Assembly: GCA_964524995.1 (NCBI GenBank)
Contig: CAZGDV010000025.1
Location: 1-29,593 of the forward strand
DNA length: 29,593 nucleotides
DNA from: CAZGDV01 sp964524995
Lineage (GTDB): Bacteria > Chloroflexota > Dehalococcoidia > SZUA-161
Reading direction: 5' to 3'
Under the pieces are notes generated by a model. The model was not told the DNA's origin, did no database searches, and was given only the letters and a program-made list of their open reading frames with translations. Within the stretch, counting starts at the first letter, position 1. Every line of letters begins with the position of its first letter. Made by a program: the position numbers and the translations under genes. This document shows positions 8,156-14,608 of the stretch, piece by piece.

Positions 8156-9286
8156 ATGGCGGAGCATGCTCCCGACCCCCACAGGCAGGCGCGGGCCCGA
8201 GAGCACGCCAGAACGACCAGGCGGCTTCTCCTGCTCGAACTGGCCCTTGGGGTGGGCTTCCTCCTCGTGATGCTCCTGAGCGGGCTCTCAAGCGGTCTGA
8301 GCGAGTCCCTGGGACTCCCCCACACGGCACGAGTAGCGGTGTATACTATCATCCTGGCGGCATGCTATGTGGCCATCTCCGCGCCCCTGACCTTCTACGG
8401 CGGGTTCGTCGTGCCGCACCGGTACGGGCTCTCCCACCAGAATCTGAGGTCGTGGTTCGTTGACCAGGCCAAGGAGGCGCTCCTGGCGGCGGTCCTCGGG
8501 CTGGGCATCATCGTCGTTCTGTATGAGTTGATTCGCGTCTCCACCGACCTGTGGTGGGCCTGGACCTCCGTGTTCCTCGTGTTTTTGACCGTCATACTGA
8601 CGTGGCTAGCGCCCGTACTCATCCTGCCTCTGTTCTTCGAGACACGGCCCCTGTCCGAGTCCGATCTCAGGGAGAGGCTGCTGGTCCTCGCCCGCCGCTG
8701 CGACGCCGGCATCTCGGGGGTATTCGAGATCGGCCTTGGCGAGAAAACGCCTGCCGGAAATGCTATGCTATTGGGTTGGGGGGGCACTCGGCGTATCGCC
8801 ATCAGCGACACGGTGCTCAGCCGATACGCGCCTGAGGAAATCGAGGTGATCATGGCGCACGAGCTCGGACATCACCGGCACCGGCACGTGATGCAGTTGA
8901 TCGTCGTGCAGTCTGCGCTGATCCTGCTTGCGTTCTATGTTGCCCATCTCGTGCTGTCCTGGGCGGCGCCCGGTCTGGGTCTCGGCGGCGTGTGGGATGT
9001 GGCTGGGCTCCCGCTGATCGTGCTGACCGTCGGGGGTCTGGCGCTCGCCTTGATGCCTCTCGTGAACGCGTTCAGCAGGCGGCTGGAGCGGGACGCCGAC
9101 GAGTATTCGCTGCAGGCGACGGACAATCCAGGTGCGTTCACATCCATGCTGACCAGGCTGACGGACCAGAACCTGGTGGAGTCCAGGCCGAGCAGGTGGG
9201 TCGAGCTGCTGCTGTATGACCACCCGTCGCTGCATAGTCGGCTGGAGACAGCGCGACGCTATCGGGCGATCGAGGAGCCGAAATGA
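8156..9286 (+). CDS. M48-family (Ste24/CAAX protease-like) membrane metalloprotease
   Basis: A 376-residue multi-pass membrane zinc protease. Hydrophobic segments lie near residues 20-40, 60-80, 105-125 and 135-160, then again after the active site. The catalytic HELGHH is at 235-240, and the third zinc ligand is probably E311 in RRLERDADEYSL. The C-terminal pattern of N..SRRLERDADEYSLQATDNPGAF, then LTDQNLVESRPSRW and DHPSLHSRLETA, matches M48A (Ste24) rather than short HtpX. In eukaryotes Ste24 trims prenylated proteins and clears translocons; bacterial members probably act in membrane protein quality control, which is inference here. Its stop overlaps the next start (ATGA, 9283-9286). Confidence 0.88.
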   Translation: MAEHAPDPHRQARAREHARTTRRLLLLELALGVGFLLVMLLSGLSSGLSESLGLPHTARVAVYTIILAACYVAISAPLTFYGGFVVPHRYGLSHQNLRSWFVDQAKEALLAAVLGLGIIVVLYELIRVSTDLWWAWTSVFLVFLTVILTWLAPVLILPLFFETRPLSESDLRERLLVLARRCDAGISGVFEIGLGEKTPAGNAMLLGWGGTRRIAISDTVLSRYAPEEIEVIMAHELGHHRHRHVMQLIVVQSALILLAFYVAHLVLSWAAPGLGLGGVWDVAGLPLIVLTVGGLALALMPLVNAFSRRLERDADEYSLQATDNPGAFTSMLTRLTDQNLVESRPSRWVELLLYDHPSLHSRLETARRYRAIEEPK

Positions 9287-9903
9287 GACTGATCCTGGCG
9301 AGACACGGGCAGACGGACTGGAACAAAGAGCGGCGCATTCAGGGCCGCACCGACCTCGATCTCAACGAGACGGGCAGGGCTCAGGCGGAGATGCTGGCCC
9401 AGGCCCTAAAGGACGAGACTGTTCACGCCATCTATTCGAGCCCGCTGACGAGGGCAAGAGACACGGCCGAGGCCATTGCCCGCTTCCATGGGGCGCAGGT
9501 GACCGTGCTGGACGGCCTCCAGGAGATCGACGCCGGTGAGGTGGACGGCCTGACATACCTGGAGATGTGGGAGCAGCACAATGAGTTCCTCCGGCAATGG
9601 ATTGACGACTGCTCGTCTATCGCGCCCCCCGGCGGATGCTCATTGCCCGAGCTCCAGGACGAGGTGTGGGGAGCCATCCAACATATCGTACGCAAGCATA
9701 ATGCCGGTGCCGGCGAGCCGCAGACAGTTGTCGCGGTGGCCCACTTCTTCCCCATCGTCATCACGGTCAGCAAGGTGCTGAGCATACCGCTATCCGAGTG
9801 CCGGAGGCTCAGAATGGACGTGGCCTCCATCACGACTCTGGAGTTCGATACACACATAACCGTATTGACCTCCTGGAACGACACGTGTCACCTCAGGCGG
9901 TAG
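9283..9903 (+). CDS. Histidine phosphatase superfamily protein (phosphoglycerate mutase-like)
   Basis: A 206-residue branch-1 histidine phosphatase. The catalytic RHG is residues 7-9 (MRLILARHGQTDWN) with the usual QGRTDLDLNETGRAQAE. A conserved Arg lies in YSSPLTRARDTAE, an acidic E.D.GEVDGLTY segment follows, and the second catalytic His is in VVAVAHFFPI. Substrates of this family range from phosphoglycerate to alpha-ribazole phosphate and cannot be told from sequence. No cobalamin or glycolytic genes adjoin it. The four-base overlap with the M48 gene suggests coupling; tilS follows after four bases. Confidence 0.88.
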   Translation: MRLILARHGQTDWNKERRIQGRTDLDLNETGRAQAEMLAQALKDETVHAIYSSPLTRARDTAEAIARFHGAQVTVLDGLQEIDAGEVDGLTYLEMWEQHNEFLRQWIDDCSSIAPPGGCSLPELQDEVWGAIQHIVRKHNAGAGEPQTVVAVAHFFPIVITVSKVLSIPLSECRRLRMDVASITTLEFDTHITVLTSWNDTCHLRR

Positions 9904-9907
9904 GGAC

Positions 9908-11326
9908 GTGAAGCGAAGCCAGACATTGGACAGGAGGGTGCTCGGCTACATCCGCGAGCACGCCCTGGTGTCGCCGGGGGGGATGCTGGTGGTCGGCGTG
10001 TCCGGCGGCCCCGACTCCGTCTGCCTTCTGCACGTGCTCGCCGGACTGCGGAAGCCCCTTGGGATAGACCTGCACGTTGCCCATCTGGACCACATGCTGC
10101 GGGGGGCTGACTCCGACGCCGATGCGGAATACGTCTCCTCGCTGGCGCGGGACCTTGGGCTCCCCACCACGATCGAAAGCAGGGATGTGGAGGCGTACAG
10201 GAAGGAGCACGGGCTCTCGCTGGAGGAGGCCGCGCGGGACGTCAGGTACGGCTTCCTGGCCGAGGTAGCCGGAGTGGTAGGCTCGAACAGGGTTGCAGTG
10301 GGGCATACGGCCGACGATCAGGTCGAGACCATCCTCATGCACCTGATCCGTGGCACCGGCCTCACGGGACTGCGCGGCATGAGGCCGCTGAGCGAATTGC
10401 CCGGTGGGGCCGACCTGGCGGTTATCAGGCCCCTGCTCGAAATCACACGTGAGGAAACGGCTTCTTATTGTGACGCACATGGCCTGTCGCCGAGGATAGA
10501 CCAGTCCAACCTTGAACCAGTATACCAGCGTACCAGTGTTAGGCTGAAGCTGCTGCCATTGCTGCGCCAGTACAATGCCGACATCGAGACAGCCCTCTTG
10601 CGCACCGCCAGCGCCGCCGTCGTGGACATGGACTTCCTGGAGCAAGTGGTGTCGGCGCTCTGGGGGTCGGTGGCGTCGGAGATGGCCGAGGGCGTCAGCA
10701 TCGACAAGGCCCGATTCGCCGAGCTGCACCCGGCGCTCCAGCGGCATGTGGTCCGGTTCTCTCTGCGCCGTCTCCTGGGCGACCTGCAGGACATCGAGGC
10801 CGTCCACATCGATGACGTTGTGGACGGCCTGGGCAAGCCTGCCGGGAAACGCCTGTCGCTCCCACGCGGACTCGTGTTCCGCAGCGAATACGAGAGCAGC
10901 GTTATCTCCCGAGGTGGGCCGGTCCCCTGCCCTTATCCACCCCTCGACGGCGAGCACAGGTTGAACATCCCCGGCGAGACGCAGGTCGGGGAGTGGACGG
11001 TCACGGCGACCGTACTCGATACCAAGAGAAAGCGCCACGAGCTCGCCCCAACCAGCGCGTACCTCGACCTGGACGCGGTCGGCGACGGGCTGACCGTGCG
11101 CGTATGGAAGCGCGGCGACAGGTTCCAGCCTCTGGGCATGGACGGCACCAAGAAGCTGCACGACTTCTTCGTTGACGAGAAGGTGCCTCAGGCGTGGCGA
11201 GGTCGCGTACCTCTGGTTTGCTCGCCGGAGCATATTGTTTGGGTGGTGGGGCACCGCATTGATCAGAGGGCGAGCCTCAGTGGCTCGACGCAGCGCGTCC
11301 TGCGCCTTGAGTTCAATAGTCCGTAG
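9908..11326 (+). CDS. tilS: tRNA(Ile)-lysidine synthase TilS
   Basis: A 472-residue cytoplasmic ATP-pyrophosphatase that converts C34 of tRNA-Ile(CAU) to lysidine so it reads AUA. The PP-loop SGGPDS is at 32-37; HLDHMLRG and VGHTADDQVET follow. The C-terminal domain has RVWKRGDRFQPLGMDGTKKLHDFFVDEKVP and ends with VGHRIDQRASLS. The GTG start is four bases after the previous stop, and the Shine-Dalgarno is weak, which suggests coupling. The stop TAG lies in the first bases of a palindromic repeat (see 11323-11353). Lysidine-modified tRNA is what would let the AUA codon be decoded as Ile internally, while AUA is also the inferred initiation codon of infC in this genome. Confidence 0.94.
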   Translation: MKRSQTLDRRVLGYIREHALVSPGGMLVVGVSGGPDSVCLLHVLAGLRKPLGIDLHVAHLDHMLRGADSDADAEYVSSLARDLGLPTTIESRDVEAYRKEHGLSLEEAARDVRYGFLAEVAGVVGSNRVAVGHTADDQVETILMHLIRGTGLTGLRGMRPLSELPGGADLAVIRPLLEITREETASYCDAHGLSPRIDQSNLEPVYQRTSVRLKLLPLLRQYNADIETALLRTASAAVVDMDFLEQVVSALWGSVASEMAEGVSIDKARFAELHPALQRHVVRFSLRRLLGDLQDIEAVHIDDVVDGLGKPAGKRLSLPRGLVFRSEYESSVISRGGPVPCPYPPLDGEHRLNIPGETQVGEWTVTATVLDTKRKRHELAPTSAYLDLDAVGDGLTVRVWKRGDRFQPLGMDGTKKLHDFFVDEKVPQAWRGRVPLVCSPEHIVWVVGHRIDQRASLSGSTQRVLRLEFNSP

Positions 11327-11353
11327 GTTGGGTGCAGCGAAGCGAAACCCAAC
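11323..11353 (+). repeat. Small palindromic REP-like element at the tilS stop
   Basis: GTTGGGT (11327-11333) and ACCCAAC (11347-11353) form a perfect 7-bp inverted repeat around GCAGCGAAGCGAA. The preceding GTAG includes the tilS stop codon. Similar GTAGGTTGGGT-AGCGAAGCGAAACCCAAC sequences are dispersed in many unrelated bacterial genomes, from general knowledge. Confidence 0.6.
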
Positions 11354-11369
11354 ACCCTAATCTCCTCGT

Positions 11370-11383
11370 GAACAACGTTGTTC
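11370..11383. repeat. Perfect 14-bp palindrome
   Basis: GAACAACGTTGTTC is self-complementary over its whole length. It lies 16 bp beyond the tilS-proximal repeat, in the 344-bp gap between tilS and rplU. It could be an operator or a transposition relic. The same gap also holds a small GGGGGC/GCCCCC hairpin (11413-11427). Confidence 0.5.
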
Positions 11384-11531
11384 TGCCCACCTGCCCGCCC
11401 TCGTACGTTTTTGGGGGCTTCGCCCCCGCAGCCCCCGTTACCCCTCTCGCCGCATCAGGGCACACGGCATACGGGTCCTGTCGCTGCATTCTCCTCCCGT
11501 TGAGGCGAGGGCTCGGGAGCGCAGCGCCCGT

Positions 11532-11546
11532 GGGTGGGAGGGTGGG
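11532..11546 (+). other. G-quadruplex motif upstream of rplU
   Basis: GGGTGGGAGGGTGGG has four G3 runs separated by single-base loops, the arrangement generally regarded as the most stable. It lies about 60 bp upstream of the rplU -35 box, in otherwise non-coding DNA. Confidence 0.7.
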
Positions 11547-11607
11547 TACCACCCAACCTCGGATGGCAGTGCGTTGCATCGCGGGTGTACCTAGGGGCCA
11601 GCCTCGC

Positions 11608-11636
11608 TTGACAGCGTGGGGGGTGGTTGATAGAAT
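11608..11636 (+). promoter_or_regulatory. Promoter of rplU-rpmA-rpmE
   Basis: TTGACA (11608-11613), 17-nt spacer and TAGAAT (11631-11636). The start of transcription would be near 11643, about 28 nt before the proposed rplU start codon. This argues against any longer rplU frame. Confidence 0.85.
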
Positions 11637-11659
11637 CTCTGGTGGTTCGTTGTGCGTTT

Positions 11660-11673
11660 GGAGGTCTGACATC
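11660..11673 (+). promoter_or_regulatory. Shine-Dalgarno and AUC start of rplU
   Basis: GGAGGT (11660-11665) is followed after five bases by ATC (11671-11673). The frame reads I-Y-A-I-V-E-A-G-G-K-Q-Y, exactly where L21 proteins have their initiator Met. The only nearby conventional alternative, TTG at 11650, would be almost leaderless and has no ribosome-binding site. Confidence 0.75.
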
Positions 11674-11982
11674 TACGCAATAGTCGAGGCAGGCGGTAAG
11701 CAGTACAAGGTGACGCCGGGTCAGGTGATCGACATAGAAAGCATGAGTGTCGAGGGCGACACGGTCGAGCTTGAGCGGGTGTACCTGGTGTCCGACGGTG
11801 ATAACGTTAGTGTCGGCAAGCCCACGGTCGAGGGGGCCAAGGTCATCGCCAACGTCGTGGACGAGGGCAAAGGAAAGAAGGTCCTGGTCTTCAAGTACAA
11901 GCCCAAGGTCAGATATCGCAGGAAGAAGGGGCACCGGCAGCCCTATACCCGGCTCGCCATCAAGGAAATAGTGGCCGGTTGA
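11671..11982 (+). CDS. rplU: 50S ribosomal protein L21 (inferred AUC start)
   Basis: A 103-residue 23S rRNA-binding protein of the large subunit, exactly the usual L21 length when started at ATC 11671. It opens (M)YAIVEAGGKQYKVTPGQ and ends with the conserved KPKVRYRRKKGHRQPYTRLAIKEI. The reading frame stays open for over 300 bp upstream, so automated callers may extend it wrongly to TTG or GTG codons. The promoter at 11608-11636 rules out the longest versions. It is followed by rpmA after 20 nt, the standard L21-L27 pairing. A rare start codon would make its translation sensitive to IF3, an inference developed in the findings. Confidence 0.9.
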   Translation: MYAIVEAGGKQYKVTPGQVIDIESMSVEGDTVELERVYLVSDGDNVSVGKPTVEGAKVIANVVDEGKGKKVLVFKYKPKVRYRRKKGHRQPYTRLAIKEIVAG

Positions 11983-12002
11983 GTTAGGCAGAGGGACGCG
12001 AC

Positions 12003-12275
12003 ATGGCACACAAGAAAGGCGGCGGAAGCACACGACTGGGCCGGGACAGCCAGTCCAAGAGACTCGGTGTCAAGCGCTATGACGGCCAGCTCATCAACGC
12101 CGGGACCATCATTGTCCGGCAGCGCGGCACCAGAATCCGCCAGGGAGATAACGTTGGGGTCGGCAGGGACCACACGCTATTCGCGCTCAAGTACGGTACA
12201 GTCAAGTTCGGCTGGGGCAAGGGCGGAAGGCGCATGGTGAGCGTGCTGCCCGTAGAGGGTGAGGTGGCGAAGTGA
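12003..12275 (+). CDS. rpmA: 50S ribosomal protein L27
   Basis: A 90-residue protein of the large subunit whose N-terminal tail reaches the peptidyl transferase centre. The start MAHKKGGGSTRLGRDSQSKRLGVKRYDG and the GTIIVRQRGTRI.QG.NVG.GRDHTLFAL block are diagnostic. There is no cleavable Firmicutes-type N-terminal extension before the AHKKG motif. It lies 20 nt after rplU, and its stop overlaps the rpmE start. Confidence 0.97.
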   Translation: MAHKKGGGSTRLGRDSQSKRLGVKRYDGQLINAGTIIVRQRGTRIRQGDNVGVGRDHTLFALKYGTVKFGWGKGGRRMVSVLPVEGEVAK

Positions 12276-12475
12276 AGAAGGGGATTCATCCCGAGTACAA
12301 GAACGCGAAGGTGGTCTGTGCGTGCGGCAATACGTTCGAGACGCGCTCTACCAAAGCACTCCTCAAGATCGACCTCTGCAGCAAGTGCCATCCCTTCTTC
12401 AGCGGCGAGCGGAGAATAGTGGATACCGGTGGCCAGGTTGAGCGGTTCAAGCGAAGATTCAAGATACAGGACTAG
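12272..12475 (+). CDS. rpmE: 50S ribosomal protein L31, zinc-binding (C+) form
   Basis: A 67-residue large-subunit protein bridging to the 30S head. It starts MKKGIHPEYKNAKVVCACGNTFETRS. Cysteines in CAC and LCSKCHPFF make it the zinc-containing C+ type, so a separate zinc-free paralogue might be expected elsewhere under zinc limitation. The GTG start overlaps the rpmA stop by four bases (GTGA). A terminator follows after about 25 nt. Confidence 0.95.
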   Translation: MKKGIHPEYKNAKVVCACGNTFETRSTKALLKIDLCSKCHPFFSGERRIVDTGGQVERFKRRFKIQD

Positions 12476-12500
12476 CGCGTCCGCAGCCAATCGACACCGA

Positions 12501-12524
12501 GGGGCGAGTGTTCTCGCCCCTTTC
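12501..12524 (+). terminator. Intrinsic terminator after rpmE
   Basis: GGGGCGAG (12501-12508), loop TGTT, CTCGCCCC (12513-12520), then TTTC. This is a compact 8-bp stem with a short T-run between rpmE and the DUF1385 gene. Confidence 0.8.
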
Positions 12525-12540
12525 TCGTATGTGGTGATTC

Positions 12541-13485
12541 GTGGCTAAGAAGTTCTACTACGGCGGCCAGGCGGTCATCGAAGGCGTAATGATGCGCGGC
12601 CGTACGCGCATCTCCACCGCCGTGCGCAGGCCCAACGGCGAGATAGCCATCCACCAGGAGCGCCTCGGCACCCTGTCGAGCACGCGAATCCGCGATATCC
12701 CTCTCCTGCGTGGCACCGTCGTCCTGGTCGAGACTCTGGTCATCGGGATAAGGGCTCTCCTCTACTCCGCCTCCGTCGCGGTCGAGGAGGAGGAGCAGGA
12801 AGTCACATCGTCGATGCTCTGGGGCAGCGTCGGCATCGGGCTCGCGCTCGCGGTGGTGCTTTTCCTGGCTATTCCGCTGCTCATCGTCCGGTACGGGATC
12901 GACCCCCACGTCGATTCGGCGATAGTGGGGAACGCGGCGGATGGCGTCATACGGCTGATCATCTTCCTGGTCTACCTGAAGGCGATGACGCTCATCGCGG
13001 ACATCAGGCGGGTGTTCGCCTATCACGGCGCTGAGCATGCGACCATCAACGCCTACGAGGCAGGCGAGCCGCTGGATGTGGAGCACGTCCGCAAGTATGG
13101 CACCGCCCACACGCGCTGCGGGACCAGCTTTCTGCTCTTCGTCCTGGTCATCGCGATAATAGCCCACATGTTCCTGGGCGACCCACCCCTGGTCTACAGG
13201 TTCCTGGAGCGCCTGGCGATTCTGCCGGTGATAGCGGCTGTCAGCTACGAGATGATCAAGTTCTTCGCCGGTCACACGGATAACCCGTTGGTGCGCGTGC
13301 TGCTAGCGCCGGGACTCGCCCTGCAGTCTATGACCACACAGCGGCCTGAAGATGACCAGTTGGAGGTCGCCATTGCGGCGCTGGAGGATGTCGTGAAGGC
13401 GGACTCGATCGCGTCAGTCGAACTCGCGGAAGAAACAGGTCCTGTTTCCGGTGTGACAGGCGGGCCCGACGGGGTCGACCACTAG
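12541..13485 (+). CDS. DUF1385 (YqhQ-like) integral membrane protein
   Basis: A 314-residue membrane protein of the DUF1385 family. The conserved N-terminus KFYYGGQAVIEGVMMRG is followed by RDIPLLRGTVVL. Hydrophobic segments lie at about 95-120 and 135-155, then after the motif VFAYHGAEHATINAYEAGEPL...KYGTAHTRCGTSFL, and at about 220-240. The biochemical role of the family is not known to me. The GTG start has only a weak Shine-Dalgarno and follows the rpmE terminator, so expression may depend on read-through. In related genomes it lies between rpmE and prfA; here prfA is absent and the neighbour is convergent hisI. The last 23 codons overlap the 3' end of hisI and look low in complexity. Confidence 0.88.
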   Translation: MAKKFYYGGQAVIEGVMMRGRTRISTAVRRPNGEIAIHQERLGTLSSTRIRDIPLLRGTVVLVETLVIGIRALLYSASVAVEEEEQEVTSSMLWGSVGIGLALAVVLFLAIPLLIVRYGIDPHVDSAIVGNAADGVIRLIIFLVYLKAMTLIADIRRVFAYHGAEHATINAYEAGEPLDVEHVRKYGTAHTRCGTSFLLFVLVIAIIAHMFLGDPPLVYRFLERLAILPVIAAVSYEMIKFFAGHTDNPLVRVLLAPGLALQSMTTQRPEDDQLEVAIAALEDVVKADSIASVELAEETGPVSGVTGGPDGVDH

Positions 13486-13716
13486 CAGCACGGTGTCCTC
13501 GTCGCAGTCATAGAGGACTCTTCTCACGTTCAGGTAGTTGCCGGACGTCGCCCCCTTGTGCCATAGCTCCTGCCTGCTTCGACTGTAGAACCACGCTTGC
13601 TTGGTGGACAGGGTCTTGTCCAGCGCCTCCTGGTTCATGTAAGCGAGCATGAGCACATCCCCGGTCTCGGCGTCCTGCACTATGGCCGGGAGCAGCCCCT
13701 TTTCGTCGAACTTCAT
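13414..13716 (-). CDS. hisI: Phosphoribosyl-AMP cyclohydrolase HisI
   Basis: A 100-residue enzyme of histidine biosynthesis that opens the adenine ring of PR-AMP to give ProFAR. It has the LMLAYMN.EAL.KT and WFYSRSRQELWHKG...GN blocks, the metal site DCDEDT and the zinc-associated C-H-T-G near the end. It is the monofunctional form with no HisE pyrophosphohydrolase domain. AAGGGG lies upstream of the ATG. It follows hisA by 38 nt without the usual hisF between. Its 3' end overlaps the convergent DUF1385 gene by 72 bp. Confidence 0.94.
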   Translation of the reverse strand: MKFDEKGLLPAIVQDAETGDVLMLAYMNQEALDKTLSTKQAWFYSRSRQELWHKGATSGNYLNVRRVLYDCDEDTVLLVVDPVGPACHTGNRTCFFREFD

Positions 13717-13754
13717 CTCTTGTGACCCCTTCTAAGACGCGTTAAGACGAGCCG

Positions 13755-14492
13755 TCAACTGCCATTCGTAGCGTGCCGCCCTGCAACCGATCGAAGCGCC
13801 TCCGCCAGCTTCACGTCGCCGGTGTAGATGGCTTTCCCCACCACCGCGCCCTCCACCCCGGTATTCGCCAGCCTGATCAGGTGCTCGACGCTGGCAATCC
13901 CGCCCGCGGCCACCACCGGCACATCAACTGCGGTTACCATCTCGGCAGCTCCCTCGAAGTTAGGGCTGGTCAACGTGCCGTCGCGGCTGATGTCGGTGTA
14001 TATGATCCGCCTGGCACCGCGTTCGACCACCTGCTTCGCCAGGTCTACTGCCCTGATAGATGATTTCTCCAGCCAGCCCCGCGTGGCCACCCACCCGTCA
14101 CGGGCGTCTATGCCTATCACTACCTGGTCGCCGTATTTGGAGCATGCCTCTTCCACAAGTTCAGGTCTCTCGATGGCTATGGTGCCCAGTATCGCGCGCC
14201 CCACGCCCAGCCCCAGCAGCCGCGCGATCGTCTCCAGATCGCGTATGCCTCCCCCGAGCTCTGTCGGTATCTGCACAGTACGGACTATTTTCTCTACCGC
14301 GTCCAGGTTGCAGGGTTCACCCTGCTTCGCGCCATCGAGGTCAACCAGGTGCAGCCTGCCCGCGCCCTCCGATTGCCAGCGCAGGGCCACGGACACGAGG
14401 TCGTCGGAGAACACCGTCTCCTTGCCGTAGTCGCCCTGGTAAAGGCGCACGCATCTCCCGTCTCTCAGGTCTATGGCCGGAATCACTTCCAC
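13755..14492 (-). CDS. hisA: ProFAR isomerase HisA
   Basis: A 245-residue TIM-barrel isomerase converting ProFAR to PRFAR. The first catalytic Asp is in EVIPAIDLRDGRCVRLYQGD and the second in VVIGIDARDGWVATRGW. Phosphate-binding glycines occur in ELGGGIRD and VVAAGGIAS. The frame opens at 14543, but that region contains the probable promoter. The GTG at 14492 gives the normal length and the typical (M)EVIPAIDL start, and GAGGAG lies 11 bases upstream. It is the first gene of hisA-hisI; hisF and the other his genes are not in the window. Confidence 0.94.
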   Translation of the reverse strand: MEVIPAIDLRDGRCVRLYQGDYGKETVFSDDLVSVALRWQSEGAGRLHLVDLDGAKQGEPCNLDAVEKIVRTVQIPTELGGGIRDLETIARLLGLGVGRAILGTIAIERPELVEEACSKYGDQVVIGIDARDGWVATRGWLEKSSIRAVDLAKQVVERGARRIIYTDISRDGTLTSPNFEGAAEMVTAVDVPVVAAGGIASVEHLIRLANTGVEGAVVGKAIYTGDVKLAEALRSVAGRHATNGS

Positions 14493-14533
14493 GGTTGCCC
14501 TTGCTCCTCGTCGATCAAGATGCGGCTCACACC

Positions 14534-14542
14534 ATTCTAGCA
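14534..14542 (-). promoter_or_regulatory. Extended -10 promoter of hisA-hisI
   Basis: TGCTAGAAT on the minus strand is a TG-N extended -10 element; no good -35 is visible. Transcription would start near 14527, about 35 nt before the hisA GTG. Confidence 0.5.
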
Positions 14543-14608
14543 CTGTCGCTTCGGGGTAACCAGAGGTTGGGGGAGGTGTGGGGCGGGGGCCTGTTGATGA
14601 CCGCCGCG

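Noticed and set aside
11413..11427. GGGGGC-TTC-GCCCCC hairpin as the tilS terminator
   Set aside because: The T-run precedes rather than follows the stem, and the hairpin is 87 bp past the stop.
11332..11670. Long upstream extension of rplU
   Set aside because: It crosses a G-quadruplex, repeats and a strong promoter and has no homology to L21; the L21 start is at 11671.
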